From NCBI GenBank assembly GCA_905479015.1, contig CAJQKV010000020.1:46182-110181 (forward strand): DNA of 64,000 nucleotides, written 5' to 3'. Below are positions 1-9,265 of the stretch, in pieces (position 1 is the stretch's first letter; the number at the start of each line of letters is the position of its first letter). A program made the position numbers and the translations under genes. A model generated the notes under the pieces. The model did no database searches. It was not told where the DNA came from and saw only the letters and a program-made list of their open reading frames with translations. The DNA is from an uncultured Cyclobacteriaceae bacterium. GTDB taxonomy: Bacteria > Bacteroidota > Bacteroidia > Cytophagales > Cyclobacteriaceae.

Positions 1-404
1 TGCGCAGCAAAATAATCAAAAGCCATAGCTACAGTCATTTCAAAAAAGGACGGAGATATAACCTTAATAATATCTTTATGCTTTTTAACAAAATCTATAA
101 TTGAATTTTGATCAATTTGATGACCATTAATTTTGATTCTTTCTCGAAAGGATTTTAAATGAGGAGAAGTATACAGGCCAACTTTATAATCGCTAGCCTG
201 AAGCACCGCTGCAATCGCATGCGCACTCGTACCTTTTCCATTCGTCCCAGCAATATGAACACATTTTATTTTATGCTCCGGGTGATCTAAAACATTTAAT
301 AAAGCAACGGTATTATCAAGGTTTTCTTTGTATGCTCGCCTACCAGATCGTTGATAACTCGGTAATTGCAGATACAGAAAGTCAAGACATTCTTGATACT
401 TCAA
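1..404 (-). CDS. folC: Bifunctional folylpolyglutamate/dihydrofolate synthase, N-terminal part
   Basis: FolC/Mur-ligase family enzyme that adds glutamate to folates in the cytoplasm. Only the first 134 or so codons are here; the gene runs off the left edge. The translation shows the N-terminal SYQRSGRRAY segment, the P-loop HIAGTNGKGTSAH and the downstream GLYTSPHLKSFRERI motif typical of FolC. The start must be the TTG at 402-404: an in-frame TAA lies a short way upstream and no ATG or GTG comes between. That TTG overlaps the TGA of the TonB-like gene (TTGA), so folC is probably translated by coupling as the last visible gene of the exbB-exbD-tonB-like transcript. The family call is firm; the joining to an envelope operon is the unusual part. 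Confidence 0.93.
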   Translation of the reverse strand, partial: MKYQECLDFLYLQLPSYQRSGRRAYKENLDNTVALLNVLDHPEHKIKCVHIAGTNGKGTSAHAIAAVLQASDYKVGLYTSPHLKSFRERIKINGHQIDQNSIIDFVKKHKDIIKVISPSFFEMTVAMAFDYFAA

Positions 405-1339
405 TCTAACTTCGGTTTTAAGATAAAGATAACTTTACCCATTGATCCCAAAGTCACTCCGTCATCCTTGATTTCCAACTGCAAACCATCAAGAGAATTT
501 TTATAGGCAATTGCTACCGAAGGTGGCGTCGTATAGCTATCCAATTGCGCCGAAATATAACCATCTGAGTCGACTCTTATGTTACAGATGACTTTCCCTA
601 CAATTTCATCAGAGGTATCCTTAGGCCTCGGTTTTTGCGCGCCCCACTTCCATCCTGAGATTTGCAATTCCGGACCTTCATTCGTTCCTCGTTTAGACCC
701 AGTATTTGTCTTATATAAAGCTCTTTCGTCGATTTTATTAATTTGATTGTCTGATCCTGTCTCAAAGTCAGTTTGCTCCTTTTTACCTTGCGATTCTGAT
801 TCAGAATCATCCAAAGACGCATTTTGGGGAACTTCTTCATCCGTGTTTAACGTTTTTTTGGCCGTATTCTCTTCCTGTTCAATGTCCTCTTCTATTTTAG
901 CAGTAGATTCCACATCTTCCATAATTTGTTCAGATTCATCTGAAATAGCTACTGTTTCATCGTCTGTCAACACCTTTACTTCTGAGGATGCTATTATTTG
1001 ATCTGTTGCTACCTCTTGGTCTGTGATATCCCCTTGTGACTCACCAATCGATTCCGAAATTTCCTGTGATTCAGTTACTTCATTCGGGGCCATTTCATCA
1101 TTACTTGTTTCTTCTTGAATGACCTGATTATTTTCCGTTGATAAGTCATTTGTTTGATTGGGACTCGTTTCCTCAGTACCCGTCAATACTTCAAAACCCA
1201 GTTCAATACCGTACTGAGCGATGGGAGGATTAGGCTCTTTCCATGCAACCGCAAAAAAGAGCCCACACAATAATACAATTTGTAATATTAAGGTGATTAA
1301 GGCACTTTTTTTTTCAATTCTATTCGACTCCTTTTTCAC
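401..1339 (-). CDS. TonB-like energy transducer with acidic spacer
   Basis: Predicted inner-membrane protein of 312 residues with a short basic N-terminus and one membrane segment at about residues 13-33, the TonB topology. A long periplasmic spacer (about 50-205) rich in Glu, Asp, Ser and Thr follows, then a basic stretch (KWGAQKPRPKD) and a compact C-terminal domain (GKVICNIRVDSDGYISAQLD...) that looks like a TonB C-terminal fold. It lies directly after exbB and exbD with 4-nt overlaps, which supports the role of transmitting proton-motive force to an outer-membrane partner. The spacer is odd: classical TonB spacers are Pro-Lys/Pro-Glu rich, whereas this one is almost proline-free and acidic. 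It could instead be a TolA-like protein. The domain call rests on topology and context rather than a conserved motif. Confidence 0.7.
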   Translation of the reverse strand: MKKESNRIEKKSALITLILQIVLLCGLFFAVAWKEPNPPIAQYGIELGFEVLTGTEETSPNQTNDLSTENNQVIQEETSNDEMAPNEVTESQEISESIGESQGDITDQEVATDQIIASSEVKVLTDDETVAISDESEQIMEDVESTAKIEEDIEQEENTAKKTLNTDEEVPQNASLDDSESESQGKKEQTDFETGSDNQINKIDERALYKTNTGSKRGTNEGPELQISGWKWGAQKPRPKDTSDEIVGKVICNIRVDSDGYISAQLDSYTTPPSVAIAYKNSLDGLQLEIKDDGVTLGSMGKVIFILKPKLD

Positions 1340-1728
1340 AAGTTGGGTTTCGTAGCAATGGAAACTTTAGCTTCAAGCATGGTGGCAATAGATGCAACGT
1401 AAACCAAGTCCTCAACGGGTACCGTTTTATCACAATGTAGCACTACCGAACCTTCTTCTCCATTAAATGAATTTCTCAATATCCCCTCTAGTTGATCTTT
1501 AGAAATAAGCTGGTCATCTACATAATATCCCAATTCTTTAGTTATGGTAACGCTTACTTTTTGCATGACAATCGCAGAAGATTTGGAGGTAGGTAGGTTA
1601 ACTGGGAGGCCTGAGGGAGTAATGAAAGAAGAAGTCAGCATGAAAAAAATCAATAATAAAAAAACTATATCTGTCATAGACGACATACTAAAAGTAGCAT
1701 CTACTTTATATTTTGAATTAATATTCAT
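1336..1728 (-). CDS. exbD: ExbD/TolR biopolymer transport protein
   Basis: 130-residue ExbD/TolR-family protein, the usual length. It has a short cytoplasmic N-terminus, a single membrane helix (SMSSMTDIVFLLLIFFMLTSSF, about 14-35) carrying the conserved aspartate (D20) needed for proton-driven work, and a small periplasmic domain. With ExbB it forms the inner-membrane motor that powers a TonB-type protein. It overlaps exbB and the TonB-like gene by 4 nt at each end, so the three are surely one operon. Only one exbD is present; many Bacteroidota operons carry two. TolR is the alternative reading, but no tolB, pal or tolA gene is nearby. Confidence 0.93.
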   Translation of the reverse strand: MNINSKYKVDATFSMSSMTDIVFLLLIFFMLTSSFITPSGLPVNLPTSKSSAIVMQKVSVTITKELGYYVDDQLISKDQLEGILRNSFNGEEGSVVLHCDKTVPVEDLVYVASIATMLEAKVSIATKPNL

Positions 1729-2402
1729 TTTTTTGGCTCTTGGAGCAATTCAATAAAATCTATCGACGTAAACTCCATGTTATGGACTAACTTTTGTACA
1801 CGCGTGACGAGGTAGTTATAACCAAGATAAGCAATAATACCTACGAATAATCCTACTGAAGTTGTGATCATAGCCTCATAAATACCGCTAGATAACAATT
1901 TTGGACTTACCGCACCTTCTTCCTGCGCAATCGAGATGAATGCTTGAATCATTCCCGTAACCGTACCTAGAAAACCAATCATTGGGGCTGCCCCTGCAAT
2001 AGTCGCGAGTAGAGATAAGTTTTTCTCTAATTTATTGAGTTCAATTTTACCTATATTTTCAATAGACGCTTCTATATTTGACATATTAGCCCCTATTCTT
2101 GAAATCCCTTTTTCAATCATTCTTGCAACGGGTGTATCTACTTTACTGCATGCTAATTTGGCCTCGTTAATAGCCCCCGCTTGAACTTTTTCTCTGATAT
2201 CATTTTGAAAATTTTCAGGAGTTTTAGATGCGTGTTTCAGGACTAACATTCTTTCGATGAATATATATACAGCAATGATCCAAAGAATAATCAGCGGAAT
2301 CATCATATATCCCCCTTTAGTCAATAAAACCAATAAACTAAGTGATCCTTCATCAGCGGGTAATATTTCTTCTATTTGAAGTAATAAGGGTAAGACGGTC
2401 AT
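1725..2402 (-). CDS. exbB: ExbB/TolQ/MotA-family proton channel protein
   Basis: 225-residue ExbB/TolQ-family protein with the expected three membrane helices: about 33-50, then the pair ATIAGAAPMIGFLGTVTGMI and MITTSVGLFVGIIAYLGY around a short periplasmic turn. The GAAPMIGFLGTVTGM segment is the family signature. The large loop between helix 1 and helix 2 is cytoplasmic. It builds the pentameric stator that surrounds ExbD and converts the proton gradient into movement of a TonB-type protein. It is the first gene of the exbB-exbD-tonB-like-folC group; about 130 nt separate it from the SPOR gene, and a small hairpin sits in that gap, so exbB may have its own promoter. Confidence 0.94.
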   Translation of the reverse strand: MTVLPLLLQIEEILPADEGSLSLLVLLTKGGYMMIPLIILWIIAVYIFIERMLVLKHASKTPENFQNDIREKVQAGAINEAKLACSKVDTPVARMIEKGISRIGANMSNIEASIENIGKIELNKLEKNLSLLATIAGAAPMIGFLGTVTGMIQAFISIAQEEGAVSPKLLSSGIYEAMITTSVGLFVGIIAYLGYNYLVTRVQKLVHNMEFTSIDFIELLQEPKK

Positions 2403-2521
2403 AAATCAGAATTTGTTTAGCCTATGATTCAATAAAAACATTCTTGAGGTAGAAAAAATTGAATTTATATTTATTGTACAACTAGAAAAACAGTAAAATA
2501 TTGTTCAGTAGAACAAAAGAC

Positions 2522-2540
2522 TTGACCACTTTAGGGTCAA
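2522..2540 (-). terminator. Small hairpin at end of the SPOR gene
   Basis: Reading the minus strand, TTGACC and GGTCAA form a 6-bp stem around a 7-nt loop, followed by GTCTTTTG. The TGA stop of the SPOR gene is inside the first arm. The stem is short and the T-run weak, so this is a possible terminator only. Confidence 0.35.
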
Positions 2541-3280
2541 TATTTTAATACCCATAACTGCTCATCGAATTCATCTTTGTAATTATCCAGTCCAATACTC
2601 ACTTTGTCAAGGGTCTCATATTCTCCGAGAGCTACTCTTGTAAATTTACTATTGCTAAATGGAGGGATGATGATAACATTTGACCCCGATAAAATTAATT
2701 TTTCAGCATAATCGAAGGCTAAGTCTTTGTCAAAAAAACTAGCCACAATTAAATAATATTTATTTAATGGCTGACTTATTTCGGATATAGCTCCAATTGC
2801 TTTTGGTACAGATTCCAGTTCAGGGAGATCTGTCTTAACTTCAGGTTCAATGACTTCTTCAATGACGGGTTCAGGTATTATTTCTTTTTTAACCTCTTTT
2901 TTAACTTCAGCTTTAATGGTTGGTTTGGCGTCCTCGGCCATGCTCAATAAGGTGATACCGATGACAGAGGCAAATAATACACCTAATACGACGACCAAGA
3001 TAAATTTTAACTTTTGATTTCCATCTGCTTGATAAATGTAAGCCGATGTTTCTTCAATCTCAACCAAGGGAGGATACGTAGATTCCTTTATGTCTGGGAT
3101 AGTTTGAGTTTCATCATCCATTGAACTCCCGGAGGAAGGTGTTTTGATGCCAATCTCATTGAATTCAAGTGGGTCTAAGGGCGAAAAATCTAATTGGGGT
3201 AGACCATAATCCTCTCCTTCTTCGAATTGTCCTTTAAAACTATTCCCCCCATTTTCTTCTAGATTACTTGTCGTCACCAT
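2537..3280 (-). CDS. SPOR-domain membrane protein
   Basis: 247-residue bitopic inner-membrane protein. Residues 1-91 are an acidic, low-complexity cytoplasmic part; a membrane helix lies at about 92-113; a spacer with KAEVKKEVKKE and PEPVIEEVIEPEV runs to about 165; the C-terminal 75 residues (KYYLIVASFFDKDLAFDYAE ... FTRVALGEY) match a SPOR domain. SPOR domains bind peptidoglycan strands stripped of stem peptides, usually at division sites. The gene is in line with the barrel gene upstream and the Exb/TonB-like genes downstream. Many Bacteroidota have similar SPOR proteins of unknown exact role, so a link to division or wall sensing is inference from the domain. Confidence 0.85.
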   Translation of the reverse strand: MVTTSNLEENGGNSFKGQFEEGEDYGLPQLDFSPLDPLEFNEIGIKTPSSGSSMDDETQTIPDIKESTYPPLVEIEETSAYIYQADGNQKLKFILVVVLGVLFASVIGITLLSMAEDAKPTIKAEVKKEVKKEIIPEPVIEEVIEPEVKTDLPELESVPKAIGAISEISQPLNKYYLIVASFFDKDLAFDYAEKLILSGSNVIIIPPFSNSKFTRVALGEYETLDKVSIGLDNYKDEFDEQLWVLKY

Positions 3281-3351
3281 AATTATTTTGTAAGCAGCAG
3301 ATCAAAAAAAGTACCAAGACTTATTTCTACATGCAAAATATATATTTACAA

Positions 3352-5040
3352 TTAAAAACGCACACTGATTCCCCCATAAATATCAAATTCTCTTGAACTA
3401 TAATGATTATAAATTTGATTCTCTTTACCCAAAAGGTTTCTCATTTTTAAAAAAGCCCCTATTTTTTCATTAAATACCATGTCAATATCCATACCAAAAT
3501 CTATCACATTTGGTAAAACAATGATTTCCTCATCTATTGATGAGGCCTTTATGTTAGATAAATTAATTAAGTAGGGAGAAAAAATTAATCTATCCTTCAT
3601 AAGTTTGACATTAGCTCCCATTTGAAACGAGGTTGATGGAGTATGCCAAGGCGTTTGAATGGTATTGGTTTTAATTTCATTGTACTTCATTAAGGCAAAC
3701 CATGATAGCTGATTTGTTGCATCAAAATTCAGGAAACTTTCAACATCAAACCGAGAACTATTCCCTATATCATACACAACGTCAAAATAGGCAGGATTAC
3801 TTTTATTATTTGTAAAATATAGCTGATCGCCTATTGATTTTATCGATAGGTTAACATCATAGGTCATCCGTGGTAAAAGCCCTCCCGATACACCTAGTTT
3901 TAAACCTATTTTCTCAATGCTCGTCTTTAAGAAGATACTATCAGATACATGTCTATTAAGACTGACTACACTTTTAAAATCATTCCTTTTAACATCTCCC
4001 TTTAATTCTCCGTAGACAGAAATATGATTTCCAAAGGTATAAGATGCTGCCAGATCAGGTAATAAAAATCCAGAACCTCCTTCCAAATCGTCATCATAAA
4101 AACCTATCTTAAATCCAGCCGACACAGACCAATCACCAAAAGTTAAATCTATTTTTGGAATTCCATAAGCCCATTTTCGCTGATTATTTTCAGTTCGTTG
4201 ATTAGTGAATTGGGTTAAAGCCATAAAAAAATCAAAATCAAACACCCAAGATCTCTTTTTCAATGCTTCTAGATTGAAATTTAAAATGAAATCATTTTCT
4301 TCCCCACCTGAATAATAACTCGATACATTATCTGTTTTACCCAACCCTTGTTGTCCGGTATAATGCCATTCTGGCATGATGTGAATCGGATTTTCACCTT
4401 TAGTATTTATGAGATAGTCAAAAAATAAATTAAAACGATGTAGTCTTCTTAGGTAATGATCTGCTGTATCTGAAACACTAGACAAGGCACTCAACTCATC
4501 AAGCATCCCATAATTATAAAATTTATCATATCCATAGTCGAGTGAAGATGACAAGGTCCCTTTGCCCAAATTGGCTCGATGCCAAAGCTGTACTTCAGAA
4601 GTGCTTTCACTACTATAATTTGCTTGAACAGGGCCTTTTTGATGTTCTTTCAGCTCAATATTCATCCCGTAGTTGGAGGAGGTTAAGTGATGAGTACTGT
4701 ATTCATATAATATCCCAGGAGTATTATACGAGCCATAACCTATATTGATTAAATGGTCATAATACTCTTCTTTAGTAGGATCTTCAAGCTGTGCTACTTT
4801 CAGATTTGGATGATAAGATCGTACTTCAAAGGGAATCTCTTTTAAATCAAAAGTTAATGAATCAAAAGATGCCGAAGTTGGACTTGACTTAACATGTTCA
4901 AATAGCCTTTGCCTCTTGGGAAGTTTTAAATCCTTATCCTTTTCAACAATGAACTCTGCAGACTCTATTTCTTGGGTGCTTTGACCAAAAGAAAGCAAAG
5001 GCAGAAAAAGTAAGTAGAGCTTAAGTAAGTTTTTAACCAT
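3352..5040 (-). CDS. Outer-membrane beta-barrel protein (TonB-receptor-like), function unknown
   Basis: 562-residue exported protein. A Sec signal peptide (LLKLYLLFLPLLSFGQ) is followed by a soluble stretch to about residue 100 and then a long series of amphipathic beta strands with alternating aromatic residues. It ends in a terminal Phe (YGGISVRF), the usual outer-membrane insertion signal. It looks like the barrel half of a TonB-dependent receptor, but I see no clear plug domain or carboxypeptidase-like N-terminal domain, so it may not be a transporter. Its start overlaps the end of the 1010-residue TPR gene by 8 nt, implying translational coupling and a shared complex. Outer-membrane localisation is well supported; substrate and role are not. 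Confidence 0.72.
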   Translation of the reverse strand: MVKNLLKLYLLFLPLLSFGQSTQEIESAEFIVEKDKDLKLPKRQRLFEHVKSSPTSASFDSLTFDLKEIPFEVRSYHPNLKVAQLEDPTKEEYYDHLINIGYGSYNTPGILYEYSTHHLTSSNYGMNIELKEHQKGPVQANYSSESTSEVQLWHRANLGKGTLSSSLDYGYDKFYNYGMLDELSALSSVSDTADHYLRRLHRFNLFFDYLINTKGENPIHIMPEWHYTGQQGLGKTDNVSSYYSGGEENDFILNFNLEALKKRSWVFDFDFFMALTQFTNQRTENNQRKWAYGIPKIDLTFGDWSVSAGFKIGFYDDDLEGGSGFLLPDLAASYTFGNHISVYGELKGDVKRNDFKSVVSLNRHVSDSIFLKTSIEKIGLKLGVSGGLLPRMTYDVNLSIKSIGDQLYFTNNKSNPAYFDVVYDIGNSSRFDVESFLNFDATNQLSWFALMKYNEIKTNTIQTPWHTPSTSFQMGANVKLMKDRLIFSPYLINLSNIKASSIDEEIIVLPNVIDFGMDIDMVFNEKIGAFLKMRNLLGKENQIYNHYSSREFDIYGGISVRF

Positions 5041-8000
5041 CTATCGAATCGTTTTCTTCCGTAAGTACTGTTTTTTCTAGCTGATTTATGCTTTCGAGTA
5101 GATCCGCTGCTTTAATTTTAAGTGCGTCATTCTCTGTATTATCCAATATAGAATTTAAAGTAGCTTTGGCTTGAAGCAATTCTCCTGAAGCCATGTAATT
5201 ATTGACCAATAACAAATAAGTTTTATCTGTCCATTGCTCATAAAGCCCATATTTTCCCAATAGTACGATGCATTGTTCTACAGAAGTAGCGTAGTCATCT
5301 TGATTGTATCGTATTTGGGCTATGATGAAAGCTGCCTCGGCAGCTGTTTGATTATCCGCACTTTCAATTAATGACTCCGCGAGCGACAAGGCTTTGTCAT
5401 ACGCTAGCATGTTCATTGAAATCCTCAATAAATATAGCGCACCTAAATTCCTTTTAGGTTCCGATAAAGTAATATTTTCACTTATTTCCTGTGCTATCAG
5501 AAGTGCCTTTTCAACATCATTGATTTCATAATAGGCCATCATCAAACCTTCCTGTGCTTGATCTAGCTCGCGTTCACTACTGGCATTTTCATTCAACAAT
5601 AAAAATAAATCTATGGCTTGATCGTATCTTTTTAGACTCATATTTGCCTTAGCTGACTTGGTCAGGGCCCTACCGAGGTAAACTCCTTGTTGTTGTGAAA
5701 TGATCGGTTCAAACTGAGCAATTCCATCCTCCCACTCCCCAAGCTCATAATAGGCATCTCCCATAAAATAATACAAATCATAGTTACGCAATGTGTTTGG
5801 ATAGATACTTCTGAAAGAAGTTATCCCTTGTATCAACTGCTCATAATCTCGGTTGAAATAGTCATTTTTTAATTGCTCAAACGAAATGAATTCTAAGCTC
5901 GCGTTATTAGGGTCAAGTGTTCTTAACTTGACCATATATTCCTCAAAATCATCAACTTGATAACCTTTATTACGGATGTTTTGAAGACCTAAGATGGCTT
6001 CGTTTGCTATTGGATGACTCAAATAGTTATCCAAAATAATATAATAATCTTTAGCAGCGTCAGCCCATTGATTTTTATTTGTGAAGGCAACGGCTCTTCC
6101 CTCATATACGTTGGGAAGCAATGCACTTTTGTCATAGCGTTCAACAAAATAATTGAAATTAGCAATGGCCAACTCAAATTTCTCTAAGTCAATCAGAATT
6201 TCTCCAAGCTGAAAGATTGCGTTATCAGCAAGAAATGAGTTTGAATAAATTTCAATGAAATTCTCAAACATTTTTTGAGCTGTTTCTAACTCATTTTTCA
6301 AATAATAGATATTGGCTATTTGATAACTAGCATATTCTTGTCCGGCTTTTGCATTATTTTTTCGATACATCAAAATAGCCTCATCAAACCGTTTTAGGAT
6401 AAATAAACAATCAGCCGCTCTTAAAGCTGCATCATTTAGGTAAATATGGTTTTTTGAAGTGTTCAACTTCATAAACAAAGAAAAATTTTGATAGGCCATT
6501 TCATACTGCTCCCTATTGTATTGAGCATATCCTAAACCATAATAAGCCTTTCTTTTCTGCTCCATAGTTGCCTTTTTTGCGCTAATTACCCGTTCAAAAT
6601 AGCTTACACTTAGGCCATATTTATTCTGTGCAGAGAGACATTCAGCCATCAATAGATTTGCCGTTAATTGATGTTTCGAATCCATCGCATTCATTAATGA
6701 CCTTGAAAGCCAATATTCTGCGTCAGCATAAAGCTGATCATTGAATAAAATTTGGGCGTATTTTAAAGTAACCATTTGATAGGTCCTTTTAAGTGACCAA
6801 GTTTTAAGTTGGGTAGCTTGTAGATGATCGATAGCAGCCTTATAGTTTGAAGTATATAAATAAGCATCAGCCAAAAGCTGTGCCGCCTCAGCCCTATTTT
6901 CATCATTGGGATGTCCATTTAAATATTTTTCTAAAATATCAATGGTGGCTTCGAAATTATTGAGTTGAAACCAAGATTTTGCAATCAAAAAATAAGACTG
7001 ATTTTTTAATTCTGAACTAAATTCACTTTCCAAAACAATTTGAAAGGCATTGATCGCAGTGTTGAATTGGTTTAATTGAATATAAATTTGTCCTAGTCGA
7101 AAGGCCGCAAGTTGGCCTAATGTATCTTCAGCTAAAGCTGCAATTTTATATTGGTCTGCTGCCGGAACCATTTTTCCAGCTTGTTCTAACGAGTATCCTA
7201 AATTAAAGAACAAGGCTACATCCCCCTTTGATTTACTCAACAGGAGTACTTCGGTATAATATTGAATGGCCTTCGAATAGTTTAATTGAGCAAACGATGC
7301 TTCAGCAGCGACTCTATTTAATATGATTTTACCTTCTAAATTGATACCCTCTGTTTCGCTAATATGCGTATCAGCATAGGCAATTACCTCCTTATATTGC
7401 TTTTGATTTAAATAAATTTTAGCGATGAAGGGTGCTGTAAATTTATACATTTCAGGTATTTTTTGAGCCAATAGCAACTGCTCTAATGCATTGTCAAAAT
7501 CTTGATTATTGAAGTATATCACACCTGCATAATAATGGGCATTGTACTTTTCCTCTTGGAAGTAATAAGTTACCTCATTAAACAAGGGAAGAGCTTCATT
7601 ATAAAGTTGGTCCATATAGAGACTATATGCCAATTTAAATCTTATATTGACATAAGTGGATTCCAATAAAATATTGGGCCGAATGCGGTAAAAATAAGGG
7701 ACTGCATGCTTGTATTCTTTCAAATGAAAATGATAATTACCCAAAGCAATTAAAGCCTTAACATAGAAGGGCGCAACCCTGTGAAGATTAATGAATTGAA
7801 TCATTGGCTGAACATTTTGATTGACCTCTAGTTCCATCTGTGCCAAATAAAAATGTGACCCTACTAAAAAAGAGCTTGTCTTTCCTGTTTTTAAATAGTG
7901 ATTAAATCCCGTTAAAGCCGCTTGATAACGTCCCGATTCGTAGTATGAAATAGATTGAAGATAAGCAGGATCGCCCTCTTGATCTTGAATTGGACTTTGA

Positions 8001-8065
8001 CCGTACAATTGGAATCCAAAGATGATTATGAAGAATGTAAATACGTTCTTGATAGGCTTACTCAT
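5033..8065 (-). CDS. Large exported TPR-repeat protein
   Basis: 1010-residue protein with a signal peptide (NVFTFFIIIFGFQLYGQ) and then tetratricopeptide-like helical repeats over almost its whole length, for example ALEQLLLAQKIPEMYKF, AYYGLGYAQYNREQYEMAY, NAIFQLGEILIDLEKFELA and YYFMGDAYYELGEWEDGIAQF. Such superhelices act as protein scaffolds, here in the periplasm or at the outer membrane. The gene is 33 nt downstream of holA and overlaps the barrel gene by 8 nt. TPR proteins paired with a barrel recall scaffold-plus-pore pairs such as those of alginate or cellulose export, but I see no polysaccharide synthesis genes. Function unknown; partnership with the barrel is inference from coupling. 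Confidence 0.82.
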   Translation of the reverse strand: MSKPIKNVFTFFIIIFGFQLYGQSPIQDQEGDPAYLQSISYYESGRYQAALTGFNHYLKTGKTSSFLVGSHFYLAQMELEVNQNVQPMIQFINLHRVAPFYVKALIALGNYHFHLKEYKHAVPYFYRIRPNILLESTYVNIRFKLAYSLYMDQLYNEALPLFNEVTYYFQEEKYNAHYYAGVIYFNNQDFDNALEQLLLAQKIPEMYKFTAPFIAKIYLNQKQYKEVIAYADTHISETEGINLEGKIILNRVAAEASFAQLNYSKAIQYYTEVLLLSKSKGDVALFFNLGYSLEQAGKMVPAADQYKIAALAEDTLGQLAAFRLGQIYIQLNQFNTAINAFQIVLESEFSSELKNQSYFLIAKSWFQLNNFEATIDILEKYLNGHPNDENRAEAAQLLADAYLYTSNYKAAIDHLQATQLKTWSLKRTYQMVTLKYAQILFNDQLYADAEYWLSRSLMNAMDSKHQLTANLLMAECLSAQNKYGLSVSYFERVISAKKATMEQKRKAYYGLGYAQYNREQYEMAYQNFSLFMKLNTSKNHIYLNDAALRAADCLFILKRFDEAILMYRKNNAKAGQEYASYQIANIYYLKNELETAQKMFENFIEIYSNSFLADNAIFQLGEILIDLEKFELAIANFNYFVERYDKSALLPNVYEGRAVAFTNKNQWADAAKDYYIILDNYLSHPIANEAILGLQNIRNKGYQVDDFEEYMVKLRTLDPNNASLEFISFEQLKNDYFNRDYEQLIQGITSFRSIYPNTLRNYDLYYFMGDAYYELGEWEDGIAQFEPIISQQQGVYLGRALTKSAKANMSLKRYDQAIDLFLLLNENASSERELDQAQEGLMMAYYEINDVEKALLIAQEISENITLSEPKRNLGALYLLRISMNMLAYDKALSLAESLIESADNQTAAEAAFIIAQIRYNQDDYATSVEQCIVLLGKYGLYEQWTDKTYLLLVNNYMASGELLQAKATLNSILDNTENDALKIKAADLLESINQLEKTVLTEENDSIDG

Positions 8066-8098
8066 TATGCATGCAAAACTAAGTCATTGAAACTGCTT

Positions 8099-9127
8099 CT
8101 AATGCATCAATTTAAAAATCAATTCTTTTAACAGAGCGGCTTCCTTTCCTTTGGGACTAGCGAAAGGTTTAATCCCCTTAAATTTTAAATCTGTTTCGTG
8201 GACTAATGCAATATTTCTCAATACAATCGGTAAACTAAACCGTTTACTCGCATTCAAATACTCACCGACAAAATAGGGATTAACCCCTATCAGAGATGCA
8301 ATCTGATGCTTTTCTTTTACTGTTGATTGATGGATGATGAGAAGTTTATTGAAGTAGGCAAATAACTGAGCAATCGTTAATACAAAAGGATTCTTGGTTA
8401 AATTTAAAGTAAAGTATTCAATAATTTTAAAGGCTTTAGAAAAATCCCCAAAAGAAAGCGCTTTTTGGAGTTCAAAAATATTATAATCTCTATTAATACC
8501 TACATAATTTTGAATATGCTGCTCGTCTATCTCTTGACCCTTAGTTATATTTAAGGCCAGTTTATCTATTTCACTAGACAATCTCTGAAGGTTATTTCCA
8601 ATGTTTTCAGACAACATCATGATCCCTTTTTGATTCATTGTAAGGGATTTGGTATTTAGATAACTCTGAATCCAGGGACCAATTTGGTTATCATATATTT
8701 TTTTCGACTCCATCATGATGGATGTTTTAGTTAACACTTTGGCCAGCTTGCTCCTTTTGTCTAAAGGTTTGTGTTGGTAGGCAAAAACTAAAATAGTCGA
8801 GGGCACGGGTGTCTTCAAATAATGAAGCAGCGCTTCAATGCTCTGAGTTTTTTTCCAATCTTTAATATCTTGAGCTTCTTTGACCACAATAAGCTGCTGA
8901 TCTCCCATCATAGGAAATTTTCTTGCGGTAGTTATGATTTGAGGGATGTCAATTTCTTTACCGTAAAACATGTATTGATTGAAACTTTTTTGACTTTCAT
9001 CTAGCAATTCGTTTTCAAAAAGAGCCACTATATTATTGATAAAAAAAGATTCTTCTCCATGCAAGAAATAAATAGGCGCATATTTCTTTGACTTAAAATC
9101 TTTAATTATTTCGCCATATTCAGCCAT
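8099..9127 (-). CDS. holA: DNA polymerase III subunit delta
   Basis: The delta subunit of the clamp loader, which opens the beta clamp on DNA. The N-terminal segment PIYFLHGEESFFINNIVALFENELL and the later TTARKFPMMGDQQLIVVKEAQD follow the HolA pattern; the rest is helical with the expected length (342 residues). I chose the ATG at 9127, which starts MAEYGEIIKDFKSKKYAPIYFLHG; an extension of 14 codons is possible but does not resemble the family. The gene faces away from tyrS and probably heads the minus-strand run with the TPR, barrel and SPOR genes, so a replication gene and envelope genes may share a transcript. Confidence 0.9.
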   Translation of the reverse strand: MAEYGEIIKDFKSKKYAPIYFLHGEESFFINNIVALFENELLDESQKSFNQYMFYGKEIDIPQIITTARKFPMMGDQQLIVVKEAQDIKDWKKTQSIEALLHYLKTPVPSTILVFAYQHKPLDKRSKLAKVLTKTSIMMESKKIYDNQIGPWIQSYLNTKSLTMNQKGIMMLSENIGNNLQRLSSEIDKLALNITKGQEIDEQHIQNYVGINRDYNIFELQKALSFGDFSKAFKIIEYFTLNLTKNPFVLTIAQLFAYFNKLLIIHQSTVKEKHQIASLIGVNPYFVGEYLNASKRFSLPIVLRNIALVHETDLKFKGIKPFASPKGKEAALLKELIFKLMH

Positions 9128-9265
9128 CTCCCAAAAATATTGATAAGATTCATTAATACAACCATCCACAAAAGAGAATTTGTATAATAATTAAACTATT
9201 GATAATAATAATTAACTCTATCTCTTGTCTTTTATTGAATGGGAGCGCTTATTTTTACGTTCTAA

